36,548 nt of DNA. Origin: a virus. The first letter of the stretch is position 1. Every line of letters begins with the position of its first letter. The position numbers and the translations under genes were made by a program. The stretch covers positions 1-36,548 of IMG/VR virus record IMGVR_UViG_3300030450_001980; one strand, written 5' to 3'. Shown in pieces: positions 11,453 through 19,004 of this stretch. The notes below the pieces were generated by a model. It ran no database searches and was not told the origin of the DNA. It saw only the letters and a list, made by a program, of their open reading frames with translations.

Positions 11453-12267
11453 CATTTAAAAAATATTGTAAAGGCAACAAAAACGCTGATCTGAAAATTA
11501 TATCTTTAGGTATGGGAGTGCAGTCTACCGCTGTTTACTTAATGAGTTCTATGAAATACAAGCTGCCAAGAGCAGATTATGCAATATTTTCTGATCCACA
11601 GGCAGAACATTACAAAACCTATGAAATGCTTGAGTGGTTGTTAAGTTGGCAAAAAGAAAACAACGGGATCCCTATTGTTGTAAATAGAGATAATAATTTA
11701 TATAAAGATATTATAGAAAATTATAAAAATGGGTCTAGGGTTGCGTCTATCCCAGCACATACCTCTAACAATGGATTAGTAAGAAGGCAATGCACGGAAG
11801 AGTATAAAATAAAACCCGTTATAAAAAGCGCTAGAGATTTACATAAATTAAAGTATAAGCAAAGAATGAAACCTACAGAGCTTTGGCTTGGCATATCTAC
11901 GGATGAAATTCAAAGGCTTAAAGAATCGAGCCTCTATAATATAAAATATTTTTATCCACTTATTTATCACGGAATGAGCAGGGTTGATTGTATGAATTTT
12001 TTTAAAAAAAACAATTTTCCAGTACCTATTAAATCTAGCTGTGTGTTTTGCCCATTTCATTCTGATAAATTTTGGAGATCTATAAAAAAAGAAAATGGAG
12101 ATGCTTGGAAAATATCTTTAGAAGTAGATAAGGCTATAAGGGTTCACCCAAAAATGAATGAAAAGCAATATTTAAACAGGCAATGTAAGCCTTTAGATGA
12201 AGCTGATCTTAATGAAAATCAAACAGATTTATTTATAGAAGAATGTGAGGGATATTGTGGATTATAA
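11449..12267 (+). CDS. PAPS reductase-like / adenine nucleotide alpha-hydrolase protein
   Basis: A 272-residue member of the PP-loop ATP pyrophosphatase superfamily. The PP-loop is SLGMGVQS (19-26), followed by AIFSDPQAEHYKTYE, RRQCTEEYKIKPV (C115), WLGISTDEIQRLK and SSCVFCPFH (C198, C201), ending GYCGL. PAPS reductases, DndC and related enzymes share the loop; the CxxC with further cysteines may hold a metal or cluster. An in-frame ATG at 11434 exists, but 11449 has GGAG nine bases upstream and ATGA overlap. Phage versions are of unknown role; nucleotide or nucleic-acid sulfur chemistry, or another adenylation-type step, is possible. Confidence 0.7.
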   Translation: MTFKKYCKGNKNADLKIISLGMGVQSTAVYLMSSMKYKLPRADYAIFSDPQAEHYKTYEMLEWLLSWQKENNGIPIVVNRDNNLYKDIIENYKNGSRVASIPAHTSNNGLVRRQCTEEYKIKPVIKSARDLHKLKYKQRMKPTELWLGISTDEIQRLKESSLYNIKYFYPLIYHGMSRVDCMNFFKKNNFPVPIKSSCVFCPFHSDKFWRSIKKENGDAWKISLEVDKAIRVHPKMNEKQYLNRQCKPLDEADLNENQTDLFIEECEGYCGL

Positions 12268-12309
12268 TTATTTAATAATTACATACAATTATTTAATAAA
12301 AGGAGTATA

Positions 12310-12654
12310 ATGAAATTTACAGGAACAATAAAAAATGGCGTTTTAACACTACACGATAAAGATGGATTTAATCGTTACATAAAAGATATTGATAGCGATG
12401 TGTGGATTGACGTTAAAATTGCCCCTAAGACACGTTCTGCTCAGCAAAATGCCTATTACAGAACTATTATAAGAGCTATAGGAAGACACATAGGCTATGA
12501 AGTGGATGAGATGCACGAAGTTATAAAAGCTAAATTTAAAATTAAATCAACAAAAGATTTATCTGTTGAAGAGTTTAGCGATTTATTAGATAGAATTATA
12601 AGGTTTGCAGGAGCAGAGCTACAATTTGCAGTTAAAGATCCACGTAGAAGTTAG
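12310..12654 (+). CDS. NinB-like recombination protein
   Basis: A 114-residue protein with KTRSAQQNAYYRTIIRAIG and FKIKSTKDLSVEEFSDLLDR, the landmarks of NinB-type (YbcN-like) phage recombination proteins. In lambda, NinB helps RecF-like repair and binds ssDNA/branched DNA. AAAGGAG lies six bases before the ATG. Its stop abuts that of the convergent tail gene with no space for a terminator. Confidence 0.65.
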   Translation: MKFTGTIKNGVLTLHDKDGFNRYIKDIDSDVWIDVKIAPKTRSAQQNAYYRTIIRAIGRHIGYEVDEMHEVIKAKFKIKSTKDLSVEEFSDLLDRIIRFAGAELQFAVKDPRRS

Positions 12655-13968
12655 TTACCAAACTTCCACCACGCTAAGAGTTACACTCCAAGTTTGATAA
12701 GCTACCTGTCTGGCTTCAAAAGAATCTTGGTCTAATCTGCATACACAATATTCTATTTCATCGGTATCGCCACCCTCACCATCTTTGTCGGGCGTAAAAA
12801 GAAAGGGCAAAGCTCCTCCTAATGTTAAGTCCCACAGTTGCTGTAATTCAGATCTTCCCGAGAATACCCATTCTTCATCATTATTATTATATTGCATACT
12901 TCCAAAAGATAAAGGCTCTTTGTGGTCATAAAATAAATCGTCATTTGAGATGTAAGAAAACGACATATCCCACCTGCGTCTACCGTTTCTTCCAATTTTC
13001 ATATTAAGAATTGGATTGCCAGCATTGTTACTATCTTTTCTACTTAAACTCCAGGGCTGACCCCTTAACCAAGCTGGGCTTCCATCATTATTTATATTTA
13101 CAAAGTCTCCACCACCTAATCCTCTTTGCACACTTACCCCATCAAACTCAACGGATTTTGTAACCTTTAAATCAGGGCTAACGGGCAAGTCTATATATTT
13201 ACCAAATGTTATTGCACCTATGTTAAAATCTTTTCCTTGAGAGGCATTCCCATCGTCTGTAACTTGACTGTACATATCAAAATCTACAACAAACGTACTA
13301 TAATGATAAGGCTCTGCAGATGGCAAAGAAGAAGAAGAACCTAAAGCATTGCGAAGAATTTTAACTGTATACCCATTTTTTGATATAGTGTCGGCTGGAG
13401 AAGAAGGGTTTGCGCCACCACTCAACTCAGTAAAAGGTATTTGAGATTCTGAAATTGATCCACTTTCATTGCTAGCACCCCAACTAATATCTTGGCTAGG
13501 GTCACCAGAGTGATTGTTAAAACCACCACTCCAAATATATGCACCTACATTCAAGTTCTCATCACCAGTTGCATCGTATTTAAAAGATGATGCAAGATCG
13601 TGATTTATTACAGCAACGTAATTTATACCGTGAACAAGTTTTGCAACCGCTGGAATTTGCGTGTTCCAATTATCGTTTGGATTCCAAAAACCAAATGAAA
13701 ATTTAAAATGTGCTTTTATTTCTTCGTTCCCACCATCATTACCTACTGTGTATCTAGTTGGATTGGCATAATCAAAATCCCAAACATTGGTATTCTTTTT
13801 TGCACGATTATCACTCAAACCGTCTGCATTTGCAGTTCTAAAGCCTTCCCCAGGAATTATACCTTGATTTTCTGCTAATTGTGTTCTGTCAAAATAAAAC
13901 CCTTTTACCTTAGCTAGTTGTGTGTAGTCTATAAAAAATCTTGGTGTCCCAACACTTTGCTTTGCCAT
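12655..13968 (-). CDS. Tail-tip / virion structural protein
   Basis: A 437-residue protein, last gene of the long leftward structural unit. It is rich in Gly, Asn, Ser and aromatic residues. The C-terminal third (PAWLRGQPWSLSRKD, NGRRRWDMSFSYIS, LQQLWDLTLGG, then LFTPDKDGEG) resembles a tail-tip beta-sandwich protein, and its position behind the hub suggests a distal tail or receptor-related part. I cannot name the family. It starts directly after the previous stop with AGGAGA upstream. Confidence 0.55.
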   Translation of the reverse strand: MAKQSVGTPRFFIDYTQLAKVKGFYFDRTQLAENQGIIPGEGFRTANADGLSDNRAKKNTNVWDFDYANPTRYTVGNDGGNEEIKAHFKFSFGFWNPNDNWNTQIPAVAKLVHGINYVAVINHDLASSFKYDATGDENLNVGAYIWSGGFNNHSGDPSQDISWGASNESGSISESQIPFTELSGGANPSSPADTISKNGYTVKILRNALGSSSSLPSAEPYHYSTFVVDFDMYSQVTDDGNASQGKDFNIGAITFGKYIDLPVSPDLKVTKSVEFDGVSVQRGLGGGDFVNINNDGSPAWLRGQPWSLSRKDSNNAGNPILNMKIGRNGRRRWDMSFSYISNDDLFYDHKEPLSFGSMQYNNNDEEWVFSGRSELQQLWDLTLGGALPFLFTPDKDGEGGDTDEIEYCVCRLDQDSFEARQVAYQTWSVTLSVVEVW

Positions 13969-14619
13969 CTATCTTCTCCTAAGTTGTTTTGCTCTAAAAA
14001 CTCGCTTTTTTATTATTTTCTTTTTTTTATAAAACAGAGGTTTAGAATTTTCATCGTGATTTACACCTGTCATATATTTATTTCCAAATGAATGAATATG
14101 ATATTTTCCCTCATAAACATTTCCGTCTGAGGTAAGCAATGAAGTTTCTCCAGATGTGTCTAGTCCAACCTGTATAATGTTTGTCCATTTAAGGTTAAAA
14201 GGTTTATCGTTTTCAACAGAAGAATAGTACCTAGACTCTCTATAGTCTTTAAAATTACTGTTTAAATTTTCCCAATTATCATTTCTTACAGTATCCCAAT
14301 AATGCCAGTTATTAATTCTCTTAGCTAACATTTTATTGCCATTTACATTATAACCGTCAGCTTTTAAAATTTCAAATGTCCCTTCATATGAAAATAAGTT
14401 TTGAGGGAATGCTGTTTTAGCTGTTCTTACAATTATAATTCTATTACTATTTGTAGATATAATAAAATTTTTATCTAAATTTGAAATTCCTTTAAAAACA
14501 CCTTTATATTTAATATCTAGAATAACCATATTTGTTGTTTGCCCATCGATAGCATCAAAAATAACTTCACCGCCAATTAATGATAGGCTAAAATTTCCTA
14601 CTTGATTAAAATATGTCAT
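13969..14619 (-). CDS. Tail-associated protein after the hub
   Basis: A 216-residue protein, ATGA-coupled to the hub gene. The N-terminal half is beta-rich (FSLSLIGGEVIFDAID, MVILDIKYKGVFKG); the middle has NWHYWDTVRNDNWENL and a Tyr-rich stretch; the C-terminus is strongly basic (KKKKIIKKRVFRAKQLRRR). Small minor tail proteins are common here. No family recognised. Confidence 0.5.
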   Translation of the reverse strand: MTYFNQVGNFSLSLIGGEVIFDAIDGQTTNMVILDIKYKGVFKGISNLDKNFIISTNSNRIIIVRTAKTAFPQNLFSYEGTFEILKADGYNVNGNKMLAKRINNWHYWDTVRNDNWENLNSNFKDYRESRYYSSVENDKPFNLKWTNIIQVGLDTSGETSLLTSDGNVYEGKYHIHSFGNKYMTGVNHDENSKPLFYKKKKIIKKRVFRAKQLRRR

Positions 14620-17600
14620 TCGTAAATAACTCCTAGGTCTCCATATTCGCCCTCATCTATAATATGATTAACAATTTGAAGAATATCTAAAACAGTTACA
14701 TAGTTGTCTTGGTCAATATCTGCTGCCATATAATTATATCCTCCTAACTGATCTTCAGGATTATCCCCCATTATATGGTCAACAATCTGAACAATATCAA
14801 GCACATCAATAGATTGGTCAAAGTTAACATCTCCTAACACTATTTGCGAAAATTCATCTCCCTCTACGCCTTCTTCTGCACCTTCTTCTGGCCAATGAAC
14901 ATTAACCCCAAAATCTTGCCCAAACGTAGCTAAAGCATCGTTAATAATAACATTTTCATCAAATTTATGAATTTGCAATAAAACTAAATCAACTTTATTT
15001 TGATGTTTTTTAATTTCCTGCACCATAAAATAAGGATAAACTACTTGCCCTATTTCGCTTTGGTCTGGCAAACCTATAAAAAATTCTTTAGTATAATCTT
15101 GACCGAAAATTGTCATTCCATTTATTAATCTTTCAAAGTTTACCACATCTCCAGCCTCTAAGTTCATATATTTTGGAGAAACAGAACATTTAATAATATT
15201 GTGCTGATTCATATTCCAAAGAAGAAGGTGGTTTCTTAGCTTTATAGCAGTTCCTTCATCCCTTATAAATTTACTATCAACTTCTAAATATGCGTCAGAT
15301 AATTTTCTAATTCCATATCTTTCCATTAAATAATCAGCATTAGCTGGAGCTGCACCAGTCTGTGCTACATTTGTCGAATGCTCAAATGTCTCTAGCCCAT
15401 CATCGTAAGAATAGTTAACTCTTACCATTAGCTTAACATCCGATATTGGTGTCCTTTCGTAACTAAAATCTATAACATCCTCTGGATTTATTGTTTCGTC
15501 TATTGTGTAAGCATCGTCTTTTAAATTTATAAAAGAAAAAGTGCCATCGTATCTGAATCGTGGAATTATTTTACAACTTTGACAAAATTCACTTAAAAAT
15601 GTTTTTGAATCCATTTTATCGTTTACTGTAAAACGAAATTCCCATTGACTATGTTGTGTTCTTGCTGTTTCTAAAGATAGGGAGTCATAAGGAAAATCAT
15701 TTAACTGATTATCATATCCTAGTTCTTTTTCTACTATATGCATCAACACATCGGATGGTCGCTTTATTAACCAACTATGATCTGGGTTTCCAAGAAGCTG
15801 TTCACCTGTATATCTTCCAGACACTCCGTCTGTACCTAAGTTATCTATTCTTCCCCATACATCTGCATAGTATTTTTGCTTTGCTATATTACCTATAACA
15901 AAATTTTGTATTAATTTAAAATCTATTACTCTTGTTTGAAAATATCCACTAACCGCAATACTGTCTACATCATCATTATCATTGCCTAAATAATAATATA
16001 AAGACACATTGTTGACTGAATTTACATCCTCTGACCAGTCTCCCCCTTGGTATGTATCTGCACTTTGATCCATAGCATTACATTCTTGCAGTATATATTT
16101 CGGGCTATTTATATCTGTGCCTACTGCGCTACTTGTTCCGTAATAGATATTGTTATCAAAATCTTCTGAATGACCCGTATGAAAAATATCGTATACTTGT
16201 TGCCCAGCTTCATTTTCATCGCCTGTTAATGGCTCGGTATTATTAAGTATTTCTGAAATTTTTAAAACATCATTTTTATTAGAACCTGGAGTTGAATCAA
16301 AGCTAGTTGCTTCTATCATAAAATGCATATTAGCATCTGTATCTTCAGTTGAAGCTGCGTTTCTATGAAACAAAGTTTCTATTTTGCCTCTTAAAGTGGA
16401 GTACACACTCCCCATTACCACATCTGAGCCACTAATTGAGTTAAATGTTAAGTCTAATTTGCTTGCAATTCTATTTCCGAAAGAATTACTAACTAAAGCC
16501 CATTGACCTCCTAACATAGCTTCGACACCTTTATTATCAATATTTGGATGCCCCCAGTTATAACCTACTCTGCCACCAAAGTCATAATAGCTTACGTGGG
16601 TTACGTATTGACTTTGCCCCATAGAATTAAGTGCTTTATTGTAGCCTGAATGGTATGCCAAACCATATTCATTAGGCTCTGCAGAATAAACCATACCAAC
16701 CCACCAATAGCCTTGCTCTTCTATAGCTGGAATAGAATATGCTGGATCGATATAATAATCACTAGTAGGGGCAACAGTATCTGGATATGTGTAATGCTGT
16801 CTAACTATCCAGTCTGGGCTATTTATCTCTGTATATTTTGCATCCGCAGGCCACATATCATTTATATCTGACCCTGCAGGACTATCTTCACCAACATAAT
16901 TTAAATCTCCATCTAAATCGTGCCTAACCAAATCTCCTAAATCTGCTGGAGGGTTAAAAACATCGGCAGATCCATAAGATTGTAAGGCATCACAATTAAG
17001 AGTATAGTAGGAGCCAAGCGTAAAGCTTCCCGTTCCTGGGTAAATGTTTGTAATCGCATAGTAATCTTCAAACCACGTATTTTCTAATGATGTAATCTGT
17101 ACATTCCCAAGAGTTGGAAATATCCCATAAATACTAGACCCTCTTCTTATTCCAGTATATTGATGCTCCTCTTCGGTTAATTTTCTACCCCAAATTATTT
17201 TATTTAAAGTTACGTCAGTATTAGTTATTTGAGGGTCAACCCCTATTTTAGCTGCATCGTGAACTGTTATCCAATCTGCTACACCATCTTTTAAAAACAT
17301 ATCCCAGTCTGTGTCAAATATATTTTTTGTTATACTAATATATTCTTGGTCGTCATCTTCAAGGGAGTTAAAGTTAGCCCCATTACCAGACCCTTCAACG
17401 AGAATTGGCGCATTTTCGGCAGAGCATTTTATATAAAGATACTCGCATATTGGAAACTGCTCCCAATCTTGCATTTGCGAAGCTATAAATTCAAGAGCAT
17501 CTCCCCCTCCAGGTATACCGTCATTTGCCTCTAAATCTCCTCCAAGGTCTATATTGTCCCCGCCTATTCCTATATTTATAGTAATTGCCGCATTACCCAT

Positions 17601-19004
17601 CCATCTAGTCTGGCCTATATCCATCGTCCAGTCATCAGGAAGTAAATCTCCTCCTGGCTGCTCTCTTAGCCAAGCTGTCATCTTATCTAAATCAAATATT
17701 TCTTTCCAAATCGGATGCCCACCTACACTAGGCCTGTATGAAAAATCAAATCCTGTCAATCCATCTGTTGCATCAGATATGTCTGGATGTTTTAGATAAT
17801 TAACATATCTCATATTCGTAGCCCAAATAGGGAAAGGGCCGTTTGGATCACCCATTTCGGCAAGACCATCCCAAAATCCGTGTAGCCTCATATTTTGATA
17901 ATAACCCATAGGCTGAATATCTCCTAATGATGGGTCTGGGAAAGTAAAAGTGTCCCCAGATAAAACAGATGAAAGTCCATCCTGTTGTCCTAAATACTGA
18001 ATTTGTTTATCTTCCCCATACGCTATTGGGTCATCTGATTGGTCTGGGGTTAGGCTTGAGGGGCTTCTTTCTGCTACAACTTGAAACTGGTCTTTTGCAA
18101 CTATGTTTTTAGGAAGTCCTGATGAGAAGGCAAAATCAGATATTTTTTTCTCTAAAACTATAGCATTTCCATTATCTGATACAGTATATTGTTCAGTTCC
18201 ATTAAATTTGTCCGCATAGTTTTCTCCGCCTATAAGCTCAAAATCAGTAGGTAGATCTAAAAATTTCATTGGAACTTTTAAATAATCAGAATCTCTTAAA
18301 ATAATCAACGGATCAACTTCTTCTTCTGGCGTGTTGTTAATAAACCCATCAAATCCTAATATGTCTATTCCAGGAACGTGTGTAGCATCTGCATATATAT
18401 ATGATAACAAACTTTCATTATATGGCCTGCTAAATATCATTGGAGATTTTTCATTACGACCATATACCATAGGGAAATAAACATATTTAGAAGTGTCTAT
18501 TGATTCTTGAGAGCTGTCTACTGTGCTATGCCTAGGTATAGTTTTATCTTCTAATGTATACTGACTATGATCCTCAACTGTAAAAGTAGCTCTTTTTTCA
18601 TCTGCCTTGTAATTTTTAACAAACCCCTTATATATTAAAAGGCAATCCTCTAAATTTCTACAATTATCATTTGCATAATATATATCTACTGACGAATTAG
18701 TAAAAGTATTGCCTTCAAATTTTTCAGTAAACCTTTCTCCTTTTATCATATAATTAGATACAGAAATATCTACTTGATTTACTTGAAATTTCCTATTTTG
18801 AACATCAACTCTTTCTCTAATTGATGACACTTTTAAATCTCTGTCTTCAAAAACCCCTTCAGATCCACCAAAAAGACCCTTTTTTTGACTTAGCCTTATG
18901 ACTTTCCCTACCCCATTATCATAAACAGATATAACAACAACTGGAAAAACTCCTGATATTTTATGGGAAAATCCTTGTTTGAATTTTTCTGGTATTGGAA
19001 TCAT
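14616..19004 (-). CDS. Tail hub protein with large insertion and C-terminal dockerin
   Basis: A 1,462-residue protein. Residues 1-170 (QVDISVSNYMIKGERF, SSVDIYYANDNC, LIYKGFVKNY, TFTVEDHSQ) and about 1080-1380 (SKTFLSEFCQSCKIIPRFRY, FSFINLKDDAY, LRNHLLLWNMNQHNI, YMNLEAGDVVNF, VDLVLLQIHKF) look like the two halves of a gp27/Tal-type hub. About 900 residues of Gly/Asp/Tyr-rich sequence lie between them. The C-terminus (1385-1462) holds two EF-hand-like dockerin repeats: D1392-x-N-x-D-x3-D1400-x2-D1403 and D1429-x-D-x-D-x3-T1437-x2-D1440. Siphovirus hubs close the tail tube and carry receptor-binding parts. It follows the tape-measure gene by TAATG overlap. Confidence 0.7.
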   Translation of the reverse strand: MIPIPEKFKQGFSHKISGVFPVVVISVYDNGVGKVIRLSQKKGLFGGSEGVFEDRDLKVSSIRERVDVQNRKFQVNQVDISVSNYMIKGERFTEKFEGNTFTNSSVDIYYANDNCRNLEDCLLIYKGFVKNYKADEKRATFTVEDHSQYTLEDKTIPRHSTVDSSQESIDTSKYVYFPMVYGRNEKSPMIFSRPYNESLLSYIYADATHVPGIDILGFDGFINNTPEEEVDPLIILRDSDYLKVPMKFLDLPTDFELIGGENYADKFNGTEQYTVSDNGNAIVLEKKISDFAFSSGLPKNIVAKDQFQVVAERSPSSLTPDQSDDPIAYGEDKQIQYLGQQDGLSSVLSGDTFTFPDPSLGDIQPMGYYQNMRLHGFWDGLAEMGDPNGPFPIWATNMRYVNYLKHPDISDATDGLTGFDFSYRPSVGGHPIWKEIFDLDKMTAWLREQPGGDLLPDDWTMDIGQTRWMGNAAITINIGIGGDNIDLGGDLEANDGIPGGGDALEFIASQMQDWEQFPICEYLYIKCSAENAPILVEGSGNGANFNSLEDDDQEYISITKNIFDTDWDMFLKDGVADWITVHDAAKIGVDPQITNTDVTLNKIIWGRKLTEEEHQYTGIRRGSSIYGIFPTLGNVQITSLENTWFEDYYAITNIYPGTGSFTLGSYYTLNCDALQSYGSADVFNPPADLGDLVRHDLDGDLNYVGEDSPAGSDINDMWPADAKYTEINSPDWIVRQHYTYPDTVAPTSDYYIDPAYSIPAIEEQGYWWVGMVYSAEPNEYGLAYHSGYNKALNSMGQSQYVTHVSYYDFGGRVGYNWGHPNIDNKGVEAMLGGQWALVSNSFGNRIASKLDLTFNSISGSDVVMGSVYSTLRGKIETLFHRNAASTEDTDANMHFMIEATSFDSTPGSNKNDVLKISEILNNTEPLTGDENEAGQQVYDIFHTGHSEDFDNNIYYGTSSAVGTDINSPKYILQECNAMDQSADTYQGGDWSEDVNSVNNVSLYYYLGNDNDDVDSIAVSGYFQTRVIDFKLIQNFVIGNIAKQKYYADVWGRIDNLGTDGVSGRYTGEQLLGNPDHSWLIKRPSDVLMHIVEKELGYDNQLNDFPYDSLSLETARTQHSQWEFRFTVNDKMDSKTFLSEFCQSCKIIPRFRYDGTFSFINLKDDAYTIDETINPEDVIDFSYERTPISDVKLMVRVNYSYDDGLETFEHSTNVAQTGAAPANADYLMERYGIRKLSDAYLEVDSKFIRDEGTAIKLRNHLLLWNMNQHNIIKCSVSPKYMNLEAGDVVNFERLINGMTIFGQDYTKEFFIGLPDQSEIGQVVYPYFMVQEIKKHQNKVDLVLLQIHKFDENVIINDALATFGQDFGVNVHWPEEGAEEGVEGDEFSQIVLGDVNFDQSIDVLDIVQIVDHIMGDNPEDQLGGYNYMAADIDQDNYVTVLDILQIVNHIIDEGEYGDLGVIYE
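14619..14852 (-). other. Dockerin-type calcium-binding domain coding segment
   Basis: Encodes residues 1385-1462 of the hub. Both repeats follow D-x-[ND]-x-D-x3-[DT]-x2-D with VLDI-x-QIV-x-HI helices. The two coding copies resemble each other in DNA as well (14656-14690 and 14770-14805), so the pair probably arose by duplication. Dockerins bind cohesins on cell-surface or secreted scaffolds; Ca2+ is needed for folding. Confidence 0.8.

Noticed and set aside
7423-12654. Temperate-phage genes (integrase, CI/Cro-type repressor, excisionase)
   Set aside because: I looked for tyrosine or serine recombinase motifs and Cro-like helix-turn-helix proteins among all genes and found none, so lysogeny is not supported by this sequence.
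15656-17799. Several plus-strand frames of 60-85 codons opposite the hub gene
   Set aside because: They are antisense shadows of a well-supported long gene, lack ribosome sites and have membrane-like composition produced by the complement of Asp/Gly/Tyr-rich coding sequence.
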